A stretch of 64,000 nt of DNA from an uncultured Kiloniellaceae bacterium. Its GTDB lineage: Bacteria; Pseudomonadota; Alphaproteobacteria; Kiloniellales; Kiloniellaceae. Below, one piece after another: positions 26,791-36,379 of this stretch. The notes below the pieces were generated by a model, which was given only the letters and a program-made list of their open reading frames with translations, was not told the origin of the DNA and ran no database searches. The position numbers and the translations under genes were made by a program. Where the stretch lies: contig CANLSF010000005.1 in the NCBI GenBank assembly GCA_947493695.1, positions 62,001-126,000 on the forward strand, written 5' to 3'. Each line of letters begins with the position of its first letter. Position 1 is the first letter of the stretch.

Positions 26791-27423
26791 ATGATAAAAC
26801 AGCTTCAGATAGCCGCCACACAGGCGGCCGGTCCTTTCAAGGCCAGCGGACGCTCGCGTTGCCGCAGTTCCGCACGTCTTCTCCGATCCCTGGCGGTCGT
26901 GGCAACAGCTCTCCTGCTTGCCGGTCCTTTGCTGGACCAGCCAGTCAGTGCACAAACCACAGCACCGGCCCAAAGCGACGGTCTATCGCCCGACGGCGCA
27001 AAAACCGTGGCGACCCATGCGGACTGGACTGTGCGCTGCGGCCCCAATCCACAGACCCAGGCTGAAGTCTGTTACATGGTCCAGGGGATCACCTCCAAAG
27101 AAACCGGCCGGGGCGTAATGCAGCTGGCTATTGGGAAATTCGGCCCGGAAAAACGCGACCTGGCGCTGATTACCCTCCCTCTGGGTGTGCGTCTGCCACC
27201 GGGAATCGCAATCGAGGTCACTGGCAAAGAACGCCGCAAGCTGCCGTTTGAGCGATGCCTGCGAAGCGGATGTCAGGCACAGCTACTGATCGACCAAGCT
27301 GTACTGAGTGAGTTTAAAGCAGGCGTTGACGGCCGCATTCTCTTCTATGATCTGAATGGGAAACCCGGCGCCTTGCCTTTCTCTCTTCAGGGCTTCACAG
27401 CGGCCTTCGCCGGTATCAAATAG
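26791..27423 (+). CDS. Invasion-associated locus B (IalB) family exported protein
   Basis: A 210-residue secreted protein. A basic N-terminal extension precedes a hydrophobic signal (SLAVVATALLLAGPLLDQPVSAQ, residues 33-55). The IalB domain follows, recognisable from HADWTVRCGPNPQTQAEVCYM, LPLGVRLPPGIAIEV and PFERCLRSGCQAQLLI, with four conserved cysteines likely forming disulfides. The C-terminal FYDLNGKPGALPFSLQGFTAAF is also typical. Named after Bartonella IalB, the family is common in non-pathogenic alphaproteobacteria and its function is not known. The ATG has TAGGA seven bases upstream. Confidence 0.88.
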   Translation: MIKQLQIAATQAAGPFKASGRSRCRSSARLLRSLAVVATALLLAGPLLDQPVSAQTTAPAQSDGLSPDGAKTVATHADWTVRCGPNPQTQAEVCYMVQGITSKETGRGVMQLAIGKFGPEKRDLALITLPLGVRLPPGIAIEVTGKERRKLPFERCLRSGCQAQLLIDQAVLSEFKAGVDGRILFYDLNGKPGALPFSLQGFTAAFAGIK

Positions 27424-27439
27424 AATATCGAATAGCAAA

Positions 27440-27471
27440 AAGGCCGGAGAGAAATTAATCTCTCCGGCCTT
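27440..27471. terminator. Bidirectional rho-independent terminator
   Basis: AAGGCCGGAGAGA and TCTCTCCGGCCTT form a perfect 13-bp stem with an AATTAA loop. It sits between the converging ial-like and recA genes. The T-run on the plus strand is short (CTTCTTAA); on the minus strand TTTTTGC follows the stem, favouring recA termination. Confidence 0.88.
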
Positions 27472-27521
27472 CTTAAACTGCGTTTACAACTCTCCACCGC
27501 ATAACCCCGGCGGCAGGTAAC

Positions 27522-28592
27522 CTACTCTTCTTTCGCGTCGCTTTCCGGACCGCCTTCCAGCATTGCCGAAGCCACGAGGCCTGCGTTCTGCCGGATGGCG
27601 CTCTCAAGCTTCTCCGCCGCTGCCGTGTTGTCACGCAGGAATTTCTTCGCGTTCTCACGCCCCTGCCCGATCCGCTGACCGTCATAGGAGAACCAGGAAC
27701 CCGACTTTTCAACGATGTCGGCTGCGACCCCAAGGTCCAGCAACTCGCCGGTCTTTGAAATACCCTGACCGTACATGATATCGAACTCGATGATCCGGAA
27801 CGGCGGCGCCATCTTGTTCTTGACCACCTTGACCTTGGTCTGGTTACCGACCACCACATCACGGTCCTTGATCGCCCCGATGCGGCGAATATCCAATCGG
27901 ACAGAAGAATAGAACTTCAAAGCATGACCGCCCGTCGTGGTCTCCGGGTTACCGAACATCACACCGATCTTCATACGGATCTGATTGATGAAGATCACCA
28001 GGGTCTGAGATTTCGAGATCGAGCTGGTCAGCTTCCGCAGCGCCTGGCTCATCAGTCGCGCCTGAAGACCCGGCAGCGAATCGCCCATCTCACCCTCGAG
28101 TTCGGCTTTCGGCACCAGAGCCGCCACCGAATCGATCACGAGAACATCGAGAGCGCCTGAGCGCACCAGCGTATCGACAATCTCCAGCGCCTGCTCACCG
28201 GCATCCGGCTGAGATATCAATAGCTCACTGACATTACAGCCCAGTTTTCCGGCATAAATCGGGTCCAGTGCGTGCTCCGCATCAACGAACGCACAGGTTC
28301 CACCAGCTTTTTGTGCCTCGGCAACCACGTGCAATGCGAGCGTCGTCTTACCAGATGATTCCGGCCCATAAATCTCGACGATACGGCCGCGCGGCAGGCC
28401 GCCAATTCCCAAGCCGATATCCAACCCCAGGGAGCCGGTCGAAACCACTTCAGCTTCCACGACCTGATCTTCGCCAAGCCGCATAATCGAACCCTTGCCA
28501 AAGGCGCGCTCAATCTGGCCTAAGGCGGCATCCAATGCCTTCTGTTTGTCCACGTTTTTTCCTTCGACCAGACGCAATGCGCTCTGTGACAT
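27522..28592 (-). CDS. recA: RecA recombinase
   Basis: The 356-residue strand-exchange protein of homologous recombination and the co-protease of the SOS response. Landmarks are the Walker A motif [10 protein letters not shown] (near residue 70), [20 protein letters not shown] (Walker B and loop L1), [22 protein letters not shown] (loop L2) and an acidic C-terminal tail ending [10 protein letters not shown]. The ATG at 28592 is preceded by AAGGAAGG. A LexA-type site lies about 90 bases upstream (28679-28693). A strong terminator follows the gene. Confidence 0.97.
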   Translation of the reverse strand: MSQSALRLVEGKNVDKQKALDAALGQIERAFGKGSIMRLGEDQVVEAEVVSTGSLGLDIGLGIGGLPRGRIVEIYGPESSGKTTLALHVVAEAQKAGGTCAFVDAEHALDPIYAGKLGCNVSELLISQPDAGEQALEIVDTLVRSGALDVLVIDSVAALVPKAELEGEMGDSLPGLQARLMSQALRKLTSSISKSQTLVIFINQIRMKIGVMFGNPETTTGGHALKFYSSVRLDIRRIGAIKDRDVVVGNQTKVKVVKNKMAPPFRIIEFDIMYGQGISKTGELLDLGVAADIVEKSGSWFSYDGQRIGQGRENAKKFLRDNTAAAEKLESAIRQNAGLVASAMLEGGPESDAKEE

Positions 28593-28678
28593 GATGATGA
28601 TGCCTTCCTTATCTCATAGGGGTGTCGGAACTGCAATGTGCGGATTGTACCGTTTTTGTTCTCACTTTCAAGAACAAA

Positions 28679-28693
28679 GATCAAAACAAGAAC
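28679..28693 (-). promoter_or_regulatory. LexA (SOS) box of recA
   Basis: On the recA strand the sequence reads GTTC-TTGTTTT-GATC. This matches the GTTC-N7-GATC form of the alphaproteobacterial SOS box known from Rhodobacter sphaeroides recA, one base off the commoner GTTC-N7-GTTC. It is about 87 bases upstream of the recA start. Additional GTTC half-sites nearby (28657 and 28674 region) have other spacings. Confidence 0.7.
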
Positions 28694-28765
28694 ATTCTGT
28701 GGTATTTGGCTGTATTTCTGGATCTGAGATGCATTTAAGTGGTGGTGCGCAAATGCGTGCCGCAT

Positions 28766-28785
28766 CGATAACACCGGCGTTATCG
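28766..28785. promoter_or_regulatory. 20-bp palindrome, possible operator
   Basis: CGATAACACCGGCGTTATCG is palindromic except for one mismatched pair (seven-base arms CGATAAC/GTTATCG around CCGG). It lies about 108 bases upstream of the DUF3108 gene and 174 bases upstream of recA. A dimeric repressor or activator would fit such a site; which one is unknown. Confidence 0.5.
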
Positions 28786-28892
28786 GGTCTGGTCGATTCG
28801 GCATCGCGAACTAAATAACCATCAGGCGGAATTAAAGATGCCCGAGCGGAAACCAGTATCGCAGGTAACGACAGATCGAACGGGGTGGTTGA

Positions 28893-29696
28893 ATGATTGA
28901 CTTGATGAGCACAGGAATCCCCCGCCGTCTGGCAGGTATCCTGTCTGCGGCGAGCGTATTGATGACGGCTGGCGTTACCGTGAAGGCGGAGCAATCCATG
29001 GAGCTACGCTATGAGGTTGCCTGGGGCAATATGACCCTGGCGGAAGCGCAAGTGAACTATGCCTTGAACGACAAGAGCTACGAAATCAAGGGCAGCGGCG
29101 AAAGCCTTGGCACCCTGGCCTTCCTCTTCCCCTGGAAAGGCTCCGCACGCAGCGTGGGTCTGATGACATCCGAAGGCTATCAGGTATCGCGCCATGACAG
29201 CGAAGGCAGCTACAAGGACAAGACCCGCCGCACCAGCGTTATCTGGAACAGTGACAATCCCCTGCCGAAACTGGAGGCTGAACCTCAGTCTGACCTTAGC
29301 GAAGTTACCCCTGTCCCCGAAGGTGCCACGGCGGGAACCGCCGATCCCTTCACTGTGCTCCTGAGCACACTGGATCGACTGGAACAGGGAGAGCGTTGCG
29401 ATGCGGAGACCCGGGTCTGGGACGGTCGCCGGCTCTACGACCTGAAAATCGGACATATCGGTGAAACTGAACTAACTGGCGACCGTCCCTGGACCTATAG
29501 CGGGGCCGCAATTGGTTGCAGCCTGACCTATACGCCAATCGGCGGATTTCGACGGGAGTCGGAATGGAAAGACCGTCAGGACGAGATTCGCCGGATTATC
29601 TGGGTCGGGCGCCTTCCCAATGAAAAGCTGGTCCCGGTCAGGATCGAGCTTACGGCGCCGATCGGAAACTTCGTCGGACGCCTCTACACGCGGTAG
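28893..29696 (+). CDS. DUF3108 domain exported protein
   Basis: A 267-residue protein with an N-terminal signal segment (LAGILSAASVLMTAGVTVKAE). The rest is the beta-rich DUF3108 domain: MELRYEVAWGNMTLAEAQVNYAL, an FPWKGSARSVGL segment, and the closing RRIIWVGRLPNEKLVPVRIELTAPIGNFVGRL. The two central cysteines (ERCDAET and IGCSLTY) may be paired. The family is widespread in proteobacteria and envelope-located, with unknown function. It is divergent from recA and converges on cckA, with 22 bases between stops. Confidence 0.85.
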   Translation: MIDLMSTGIPRRLAGILSAASVLMTAGVTVKAEQSMELRYEVAWGNMTLAEAQVNYALNDKSYEIKGSGESLGTLAFLFPWKGSARSVGLMTSEGYQVSRHDSEGSYKDKTRRTSVIWNSDNPLPKLEAEPQSDLSEVTPVPEGATAGTADPFTVLLSTLDRLEQGERCDAETRVWDGRRLYDLKIGHIGETELTGDRPWTYSGAAIGCSLTYTPIGGFRRESEWKDRQDEIRRIIWVGRLPNEKLVPVRIELTAPIGNFVGRLYTR

Positions 29697-29718
29697 CTTG
29701 GGACCCCGGGAGCCGCCC

Positions 29719-32100
29719 CTAAACCGGTTCGCCGCCCAGTACATCCTTCACCTTCGCCGCCAGTTGCTTGAGGCTGAATGGTTTCGGCAGGAAGTGTATC
29801 CGTTCGTCCTCGCCCAGCTTCTGCCGGAAATTGTCCTCGGTGTAGCCCGATATAAAGATCACCTTGAGTTCCGGATGCGACTCGCGGACCGTCTTGACCA
29901 GCGTCGGCCCGTCAACACGCGGCATAACCACATCGGTAATCAGAAGATCGATCTGCTCTGAAGCTTCGCGCAGAACTTCCAGTGCCTGCTCGCCGGAGTT
30001 CGCCTCCAGGACCGTATAGCCTTTGTTGCGCAGCGCGCGCGAGCCGAAGGCCCGAACGGCATCCTCGTCCTCGACCAGCAGGACATTGCCGATACCGGTC
30101 AGATCTTTCTGCACCTGAGCGTCCGCACCCGGCACAGCAGCTTCGCTTTCAGCCCCTGCAACATGATGTGGCAGGAAGAGCGAGAAAATCGTCCCGCGGC
30201 CAACCACGGAATCAACGAAGATAAATCCGCCGGTCTGTTTGACGATGCCATAGACCGTCGACAATCCAAGACCGGTGCCAGCCCCGACCTCCTTGGTCGA
30301 GAAGAAAGGATCGAAAATACGGTCCAGGATTTCGCGTGGAATTCCGCAGCCTGTGTCCTCGACCTCAACGGCGACATAGTCGCCCTTGGGCATCACCTCG
30401 CCTTTGTAATTCTTGTCTTCTTCGACCGTTATGTTGGCGGTCCGAATGGTCAAAGCGCCCCCATCAACCATGGCGTCGCGCGCATTCACCGCGAGGTTGA
30501 TCACGACCTGTTCGAGCTGTCCCTGGTCAGCCTTGACCAAGCCCAGATCACGGCCATGGATCATCTTGAGATCGATGTTCTCGCCGATAAGCCGCGCCAG
30601 CAAATGTGAAAGTTCGGCCAGGATGTCCGTAATGATCAGTTGACGTGGTTGCAGGGTCTGCTGACGCGAAAATGCCAGGAGCTGACGCACAAGGTTCGCA
30701 GCGCGGTTGGCGTTCTGCTTGATCTGCATGATGTCCGCGAAGGACTGGTCGCCGGGCCGGTGCCGCAGCAGCAGCAAGTCGGAGAAGCCGATCATCGCGG
30801 TTAGCAGATTGTTGAAGTCATGGGCAATACCGCCGGCCAGTTGCCCCACGGCCTGCATTTTTTGCGACTGGGCGAACTGTTCTTCCAGGTTTTTCTGTTC
30901 GGTCGTATCGATGAAATGCGCAATGAAACCCGCCGTCTCGCCGTCACTGCCGGCCATCCGGGTCACATAGACCGTGCACACCAGTTCTCCGCCATGGAAC
31001 CCAAGTTCCAGAACCGTTTGCCGGCTCGGATTCTGCAGATCGCTCAGTGCGCTTTGAAAAGCAGCTCGATCGTCGGGAACCGCCAGTTCAATAAGTGACA
31101 AGCCGTGGACATTCCCGGGTTCGCGCAAAAGATCGCGGAATGCCCGGTTGCTTTCGGTAACACAGCCCTTCGGGTCAATCAGGGCAATACCGACAGGCGC
31201 CTTTTCAAAGAAGCTCTTGAAGCGCTCTTCAGAACGCTCCAGCGCCCTGGCCACGGCCCGTTCGCTGGAGAGATCCCGGACAACGGAGCGCGTGCAGAGC
31301 CCACCGCGTTCATCAGCGGGCACCACGTCCTGACTGATAAAGGCAACGAACTTCCCGCCATCACGCTTTTTCAGCGTTACCTCGCCCTTGGAAACATTCT
31401 CGTCCTCGAAGGGACTGTAGGGCAGGAAATCGCCATCGTTTTCCAGAATGTCATGCAGGCGCAGTGTACCGCTTTCCAGCTCCGCGTGGGTGCGCCCCAG
31501 CCATTCGGCCAGCATCTGATTGACGAAGAGAAACCGCCCTTCCCCATCCACCGAATAAAACCCGATCGGCGCGTTCTCCAACAAATCGGCAAAGCGATTC
31601 TGCTGGTCATTGATGACCTGTTCCATCTGGCGGCGCAGGGTAATGTCGTCCACAAACCAGAAAACATAGCCCGGCCAGCCTTTGACCGGATAGGCGGCGA
31701 CGTAACGCCACTGGGTTTCGATCTCGCTGGTGATACCGTCTTCGCCGACGGCGGTTTCGCCCCGGCCCGGAATCCTGACTTCAGCATAGCCCTCCAGACC
31801 ATTCTTGGCCTTGGCGTCGAGCATTTCGATCTGCTCTCGAACCTCCAGGTCTCCGCGGGTCTCCGCGACCAGAAGATCCGGGATGGGTTTGTCCACTTTG
31901 CCGAAGAGTTCGTAGAAGGCGGCATTGGACTGAACAACCTTGCCGTTGGATGCAACAATCTGACGCGGCCTCGACACAGATACAAAGGTCGCAGCGTAGA
32001 TCGAGAGATCCATCTTGGTGCGGCGCCAACCGATAAAGCCATAGGCCGCGAGCGCCGCCAAGACGGCGATGATAATCCAGTACGCTATCTCAATACCCAC
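29719..32100 (-). CDS. cckA: CckA-type hybrid sensor histidine kinase
   Basis: A 793-residue hybrid kinase. One N-terminal membrane helix (residues 5-24) leads to three PAS-like segments (about 40-150, 170-290, 290-400). The HisKA domain has the phosphoacceptor His427 in [21 protein letters not shown], as in CckA. The HATPase carries [10 protein letters not shown] and [20 protein letters not shown]-terminal receiver has Asp723 in [14 protein letters not shown]. In Caulobacter CckA phosphorylates CtrA via ChpT and so controls cell cycle and flagellar genes; the same target is inferred here. It starts at a GTG, 228 bases after flhB on the same strand. Confidence 0.9.
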   Translation of the reverse strand: MGIEIAYWIIIAVLAALAAYGFIGWRRTKMDLSIYAATFVSVSRPRQIVASNGKVVQSNAAFYELFGKVDKPIPDLLVAETRGDLEVREQIEMLDAKAKNGLEGYAEVRIPGRGETAVGEDGITSEIETQWRYVAAYPVKGWPGYVFWFVDDITLRRQMEQVINDQQNRFADLLENAPIGFYSVDGEGRFLFVNQMLAEWLGRTHAELESGTLRLHDILENDGDFLPYSPFEDENVSKGEVTLKKRDGGKFVAFISQDVVPADERGGLCTRSVVRDLSSERAVARALERSEERFKSFFEKAPVGIALIDPKGCVTESNRAFRDLLREPGNVHGLSLIELAVPDDRAAFQSALSDLQNPSRQTVLELGFHGGELVCTVYVTRMAGSDGETAGFIAHFIDTTEQKNLEEQFAQSQKMQAVGQLAGGIAHDFNNLLTAMIGFSDLLLLRHRPGDQSFADIMQIKQNANRAANLVRQLLAFSRQQTLQPRQLIITDILAELSHLLARLIGENIDLKMIHGRDLGLVKADQGQLEQVVINLAVNARDAMVDGGALTIRTANITVEEDKNYKGEVMPKGDYVAVEVEDTGCGIPREILDRIFDPFFSTKEVGAGTGLGLSTVYGIVKQTGGFIFVDSVVGRGTIFSLFLPHHVAGAESEAAVPGADAQVQKDLTGIGNVLLVEDEDAVRAFGSRALRNKGYTVLEANSGEQALEVLREASEQIDLLITDVVMPRVDGPTLVKTVRESHPELKVIFISGYTEDNFRQKLGEDERIHFLPKPFSLKQLAAKVKDVLGGEPV

Positions 32101-32327
32101 GAACGACCACTGCCCTATATTGTTGTTTCCGCGCTGCTGCCCGCGCTGCGCCGAATCGGTTCTGACGAATCGCCGCAGAAAACTGCGACATATTAAACTC
32201 TGGCGGGAGCCGGCGCCAGATCAGCAGTTGCACCTCGCAAAAACGCTGTAAGGTCTAAGGCTGGAATATCCACCAGGATAGTGCGCGACTGCGCAGATTG
32301 ATCTTCACCCCTCAGTTCTCAACAGCC

Positions 32328-33416
32328 CTATGTCTTTTTCGCACCGGGCAGTTTCCCCTTCAGACGCATCACGTAGCCGATGACTTCCGCGACGGCCGTA
32401 TAGTGTTCAGCAGGGATCTGCTGATCGAGCTCAACACCGCCGTAGAGTGCGCGCGCAAGCGGCGGGTTCTCTATGACCGGCACATCATTCTTTTTCGCCA
32501 CCTCACGAATTCGAAAGGCAATCTCGTCGGCGCCCTTGGCCGTCAGCACCGGTGCTTCCATAGTTTCAGAATCATACTTTAATGCCACTGCAAAGTGGGT
32601 CGGGTTGGTCACGACAACATCGGCTTCAGGAACCGCCGCCATCATGCGTTGTCTTGCGCGCTCGGCCCGCAGTTGGCGCAACCGGCCTTTTACGATCGGG
32701 TCGCCTTCTGTCTGCTTGAACTCGTCTTTCAGTTCCTGCATGGACATCATCAGCTGCTTGGTGTGCTGGTAGCGCTGGAACATAAAGTCACCGCCTGCGA
32801 TCACCGCCATGACCGCGAGCACCCCGATCAGTATCTGCACCGCCATCTCCTGCAGAAGGAGCAGCACCTGGGAAATCTCCATTGAGGTGATCTGCGGGAT
32901 CATTTCTCTGCGCGGCGACATCAGCATGACAATGATAACTGCAACAATCGTGAGCTTGGCGATACCTTTGATGAATTCCGCGATCGACTTCGCTGAAAAA
33001 AGCCTCTTCATACCCTTCTGGAGGGAAATTTTTTCAAGCTTCGGGTTCAGGGATTCGGCTGACACCAACCAGCCGATTTGCAAAAATGTCGAGCTGATCG
33101 CAGCGGCAATCGCAATAATCGCGGGCAGCAGCACAAGGCCCCCGACCCCAATCAAGAGCTCGCTGGTCAGGCTCTGCAGGGTTTCGGCGTTTATGCGGAT
33201 GGCATGGGGATTCTCGAGGAAACGAACCAACTGCGACCCCAACCCCTTGGTCAGGGACGCACCGAATACCCCGATGACCGATGCAAAAGCCAGCAGCATG
33301 AACCAATGCGAAACTTCCTGAGACTTTGCGACCTGGCCCTTTTTTCGAGATTCGTCGAGCTTTTTTTGCGACGGTTCTTCGGTTTTTTGGGAGTCGTCTG
33401 TATTGTCCTCTGACAT
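32328..33416 (-). CDS. flhB: Flagellar export apparatus protein FlhB
   Basis: The substrate-specificity switch of the flagellar type III export gate. The 362-residue protein begins with the usual polar TEEPSQKKLDESRKKGQVAKSQEV stretch (shown in part), followed by four membrane helices. The cytoplasmic domain is self-cleaved between Asn and Pro of NPTH (VVTNPTHFAVALKY). The C-terminus matches FlhB down to the VIGYVMRLKGKLPG end. It is the last flagellar gene of the minus-strand flgB-flgC-fliE-fliQ-fliR-flhB series. A second, truncated FlhB-like protein is encoded at 36749. Confidence 0.96.
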   Translation of the reverse strand: MSEDNTDDSQKTEEPSQKKLDESRKKGQVAKSQEVSHWFMLLAFASVIGVFGASLTKGLGSQLVRFLENPHAIRINAETLQSLTSELLIGVGGLVLLPAIIAIAAAISSTFLQIGWLVSAESLNPKLEKISLQKGMKRLFSAKSIAEFIKGIAKLTIVAVIIVMLMSPRREMIPQITSMEISQVLLLLQEMAVQILIGVLAVMAVIAGGDFMFQRYQHTKQLMMSMQELKDEFKQTEGDPIVKGRLRQLRAERARQRMMAAVPEADVVVTNPTHFAVALKYDSETMEAPVLTAKGADEIAFRIREVAKKNDVPVIENPPLARALYGGVELDQQIPAEHYTAVAEVIGYVMRLKGKLPGAKKT

Positions 33417-33472
33417 GGCTGTCCGTTCCTATCGCTTCGACGCGAGCCTGATATCGCAAGCGGTCAAATACA

Positions 33473-34237
33473 TCATGACGGCGCCAGGAAAGGCATCAGG
33501 GTTCCCCGGAACTGGGTGATGTACCAGCCCATCATGACCGGCAACGACAGGAACAAAATAATCACGCCCATCGCGACCTGCAGCGGCATCGCAACAAAAA
33601 AGACCTGCACCTGCGGCATCAAACGGCCGAGAACACCCAGCCCCAGATAAAACACTGTGCCGACGGCGATGAAGGGAGCAGAAAGTTGAAAGGCCAGAAG
33701 AAAAGTTTTGGAAACGACGCGCGTGACCATTTCACTGAAGTCGCCGAGCGGCAGGGGTTCGCCCGGACGAAATAGCGTGTAGCTGTCCGCTACGGCCATC
33801 AGCATGACGTGATGAAGATCGAGCATAAACATCAGGAGCACTGCGATGGTGGTCATGAAGGACCCCATGATCGACCCCTGTTGCTGAGAACTTGGATCAT
33901 CAACCAGTGCATTTGCCAGGGATGACATGAACGCGATGATCATGCCCGCCGTGGCCATTGTCGCGATAAAGAGTCGCGTCACGGTGCCAAGAAAAAAACC
34001 AATAACCAGCTCACCCACAATCAGCAGCACAAGGGTCAGTATGGCTTCAGGCAATGGCGGGACTGTGTCACGCACAATCGGCGCAATCACAATTGAAACC
34101 AACAGGGCGAGGAAGAGGCGTGCACGCGGCGCGACGTAGGGCTCGGCAAAACCAGGCAACAACATCAGTGCTGCCCCGACACGTACAAACACGAAGAGAA
34201 CGACAAAAAGCTCGGCAGGTAGAAATTCGTCGAGCAT
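33473..34237 (-). CDS. fliR: Flagellar export apparatus protein FliR
   Basis: An inner-membrane component of the export gate, forming the core complex with FliP and FliQ. The 254-residue, six-helix protein shows the FliR family features (FVLFVFVRVGAALMLLPGFAEPYVAPRARLFLALLVSIV shown in parts, and the C-terminal VGVILFLSLPVMMGWY region). It starts six bases after the fliQ stop, with flhB 56 bases downstream, so all are probably one transcript. Confidence 0.95.
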   Translation of the reverse strand: MLDEFLPAELFVVLFVFVRVGAALMLLPGFAEPYVAPRARLFLALLVSIVIAPIVRDTVPPLPEAILTLVLLIVGELVIGFFLGTVTRLFIATMATAGMIIAFMSSLANALVDDPSSQQQGSIMGSFMTTIAVLLMFMLDLHHVMLMAVADSYTLFRPGEPLPLGDFSEMVTRVVSKTFLLAFQLSAPFIAVGTVFYLGLGVLGRLMPQVQVFFVAMPLQVAMGVIILFLSLPVMMGWYITQFRGTLMPFLAPS

Positions 34238-34243
34238 GCAGCG

Positions 34244-34510
34244 CTACCCCAGTGAGACGATGCGATCCATCAGAGTCTTGGTGAAGGTCATCATCGTTCC
34301 CAGCATGAAGGGCATAAAGACAACAATACCAAGACACACCGCGACAATCTTGGGAACAAAGGACAGCGTCATTTCCTGCATTTGAGTCAGAGCCTGAAAC
34401 AAAGCGATCAGCAGGCCGACGCCCAAGGCAATCAAAATGATCGGCGCGCCGATTTTTAAGGTGATGTAGATCGCTTCCCTGGAGACCTCTATGACTTCAA
34501 CTGGATTCAT
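34244..34510 (-). CDS. fliQ: Flagellar export apparatus protein FliQ
   Basis: An 88-residue, two-helix membrane protein. The helix regions are LKIGAPIILIALGVGLLIALFQAL and IVAVCLGIVVFMPFMLGTM, and the connecting TQMQEMTLSFVPK matches the conserved FliQ loop. It assembles around the FliP-FliR core of the export gate. The gene sits between fliE and fliR on the minus strand. Confidence 0.95.
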   Translation of the reverse strand: MNPVEVIEVSREAIYITLKIGAPIILIALGVGLLIALFQALTQMQEMTLSFVPKIVAVCLGIVVFMPFMLGTMMTFTKTLMDRIVSLG

Positions 34511-34633
34511 ACTGCCTGTTCTCGGAATAATACGCCTCAGAGGGAGGCGAAGGGCGCGTGCAAAAGCTTCAATGTTGAAAAACGCATCGACCGGCTGAAG
34601 TGAACGACAGACGGCGGGAAGTACGGCATGCGA

Positions 34634-34945
34634 TCAGATGGGCATGCGGAGAATTTCCTGATAGGCCTGTACGACCCGGTCGCGGACTGTAACTACGGTC
34701 TGCAACGTGACCTCAGCCTTGGACATGGCCGTAACGACATCGGTCAGATCGGCAGTTCCCGCCGCCGCCTTGAGGCTCTGGGTCTCGCCTTCATTCAGAG
34801 TACCGACCACCTCATTCGCCATCCCGCGCAGGGTCGTGGCGAAATCCTCTTTCGGCGCCATGGCGCTCGAATCAAGTGGCTTTATCGCGTCCTTGCCTGC
34901 GACCTTCTGATATGCGCCGATGGCATCGGTAAAATTCACTGGCAT
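34634..34945 (-). CDS. fliE: Flagellar hook-basal body protein FliE
   Basis: Junction protein connecting the MS ring to the rod. Starting at the ATG at 34945 (MPVNFTDAIGAYQKVAG) it has 103 residues and a GGAG six bases ahead; a GTG six codons earlier is less likely. The C-terminal helix VTAMSKAEVTLQTVVTVRDRVVQAYQEILRMPI is the FliE signature that pairs with other axial proteins. It lies between flgC and fliQ. Confidence 0.94.
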   Translation of the reverse strand: MPVNFTDAIGAYQKVAGKDAIKPLDSSAMAPKEDFATTLRGMANEVVGTLNEGETQSLKAAAGTADLTDVVTAMSKAEVTLQTVVTVRDRVVQAYQEILRMPI

Positions 34946-35057
34946 GATCAACTCCGCGCCCACAATCTCTTGGGGTCAGTCGTATCCGCCTTCTTGGCCT
35001 GTTCTCAGCCACCATCCTGGTAGCCGTGTCGGTCGTCGTCGACTTTAAAATCTACCC

Positions 35058-35465
35058 TTAAGACAGAATCTGCAGGGTCTTCTGAAGCATGTTCCGGGAC
35101 GCTTCGATCGCTTTGAGGTTTGCTTCGTAACTTCGTTGCGCTTCACGCATATCCGTCATTTCAATCAGCGTGTTTACGTTCGGGCGCAGCACATAACCAT
35201 CGTCGTCCGCAGCGGGATGACCGGGTTGATAAGCGCGCGAAAACTCGCTTTTATCGGTCATAATCTTGCGGACCCGGACGGTTTCGGCGCCAAGTTCGCG
35301 GTCCATTGCGTTGGCAAAAGAAACCAGCTTACGGCGATAAGGAGAACCGCCGGGCGTCTGCGCAAGCGACTCGGCATTCGCCACGTTCTCGGCAATCACG
35401 CGCAGACGAGTCCCCTGCGCCCGCATCCCCGAAGCGGCAATATGCAATGTCTTGAACAGATCCAT
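35058..35465 (-). CDS. flgC: Flagellar basal-body rod protein FlgC
   Basis: Proximal rod protein, 135 residues. The N-terminal FKTLHIAASGMRAQGTRLRVIAENVANAES is the rod-protein signature, and the C-terminal EAQRSYEANLKAIEASRNMLQKTLQIL is the matching helix. AGGAG lies eight bases before the ATG. Middle residues include the FlgC-type PYRRKLVSF and VNTLIEMTDM segments. It follows flgB by about 70 bases on the same strand. Confidence 0.95.
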   Translation of the reverse strand: MDLFKTLHIAASGMRAQGTRLRVIAENVANAESLAQTPGGSPYRRKLVSFANAMDRELGAETVRVRKIMTDKSEFSRAYQPGHPAADDDGYVLRPNVNTLIEMTDMREAQRSYEANLKAIEASRNMLQKTLQILS

Positions 35466-35536
35466 CTCTTCTCCTCTGCCCGTTTCCTAAAGAACTGGGC
35501 CTAGCCGGTCATCGACCGGCGGCTAAAGTTTCTGCG

Positions 35537-35947
35537 TCACGCAGACCCCTTCAACGCCATCCTGATCATGGCCACGTGCTTTCGATAAAGCTGAGTCATG
35601 GTCTGAAAATCAGTCTGGTTCTGTGTCATGTTGACCAGCTGTTCCTCAATCACCACGGCGTTTCCGGCAGGCGCTGTTTCATAAAGCTCTTCCTGCTCGC
35701 GCGCGCGGCCATCAGGACCGCGCATCGAAACACCCTGAATATGATTGCCATTCGTTGCCGCCGGGCGGAGAGCCTGTGATTGCGCCTGGCGCGAAACGGC
35801 CCGTTTGAAAGAGCCATCCTTGAGATCATGCGGGACGTAGTTCGGCGTATCCGCATTGGCAATATTCTTCGTCAGCACGTTCTGACGTGCCGTCAGCCAC
35901 TGCATGCGTTTCGCGATCACATCGGTGATGCTTAGTTTACCGTCCAT
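35537..35947 (-). CDS. flgB: Flagellar basal-body rod protein FlgB
   Basis: Proximal rod protein of about 136 residues. Motifs are MQWLTARQNVLTKNIANADTPNY near the N-terminus and NMTQNQTDFQTMTQLYRKHVAMIRMAL at the C-terminus. The start is either the ATG at 35947 or a GTG three codons upstream; neither has a strong Shine-Dalgarno. It heads the minus-strand flgB-flgC-fliE-fliQ-fliR-flhB group and is divergent from csrA. A one-mismatch CtrA-type box (TTAA-N7-TAAA, 36015-36029) lies in the shared promoter region. Confidence 0.94.
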   Translation of the reverse strand: MDGKLSITDVIAKRMQWLTARQNVLTKNIANADTPNYVPHDLKDGSFKRAVSRQAQSQALRPAATNGNHIQGVSMRGPDGRAREQEELYETAPAGNAVVIEEQLVNMTQNQTDFQTMTQLYRKHVAMIRMALKGSA

Positions 35948-36124
35948 AGCGCCCACACAATTCTGGTTTTGAGACCATTCAATTGGATTTGTCTTAATAA
36001 TCCGATATCTCTCGTTAAGATTCGGTAAAAAACGGTTCGCTTGTTATGGAACAATCACCGTATTAGAGTGTGGGTCGGGGGCTGGATAGAATCCGGCTAG
36101 GGGCAGGGAGTTTTTACAAAGCCG

Positions 36125-36379
36125 ATGCTTTATTTAACGCGGAAAATCGGCGAATCCGTGATCATTAACGACAATATTGAAGTTACCGTCGTTGATATCC
36201 GTGGCAAGTCGATCAAGCTCGGGTTTACATTCCCGGAAGATGCCACTGTTCTCCGACGCGAGATTTATGAGCGGATTCAGGAAGAGAACCGCGCCGCGGC
36301 AGCGGGCAGCGAAGCCCTTGCCTTATCGATCGCCGGGGTCGAGAAAGACGACGCGCCCGGCGGAGACGGCAACACCTGA
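36125..36379 (+). CDS. csrA: CsrA carbon-storage regulator / translational repressor
   Basis: An 84-residue RNA-binding protein with the full CsrA core MLYLTRKIGESVIINDNIEVTV and the C-terminal strand containing IKLGFTFPEDATVLRREIYERI. The R-rich conserved residues of the RNA-binding surface (R6, and RRE near 44) are present. A 25-residue polar tail extends beyond the core. CsrA dimers bind GGA motifs in mRNA leaders and block translation; in FliW-containing bacteria the FliW protein antagonises it and couples flagellin synthesis to assembly. fliW is at 58960 in this window. Confidence 0.95.
   Translation: MLYLTRKIGESVIINDNIEVTVVDIRGKSIKLGFTFPEDATVLRREIYERIQEENRAAAAGSEALALSIAGVEKDDAPGGDGNT

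Larger units (their letters stand above)
28593..28892. other. Divergent recA / DUF3108 promoter region
   Basis: Holds the SOS-type box for recA and a near-perfect 20-bp palindrome closer to the DUF3108 gene, both listed separately. No small open frame is supported. Confidence 0.5.

Noticed and set aside
26464-26973. 169-residue minus-strand Cys/Arg-rich frame in front of alaS
   Set aside because: Overlaps the IalB-like gene antisense, has unusual composition and no ribosome-binding site.
28649-28693. Inverted GTTC/GAAC pairs near the recA promoter as extra LexA sites
   Set aside because: Spacings other than seven bases do not fit the alphaproteobacterial direct-repeat box; only 28679-28693 does.
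31105-32196. 363-residue plus-strand frame opposite cckA
   Set aside because: Antisense of conserved PAS-coding sequence with no domain of its own.
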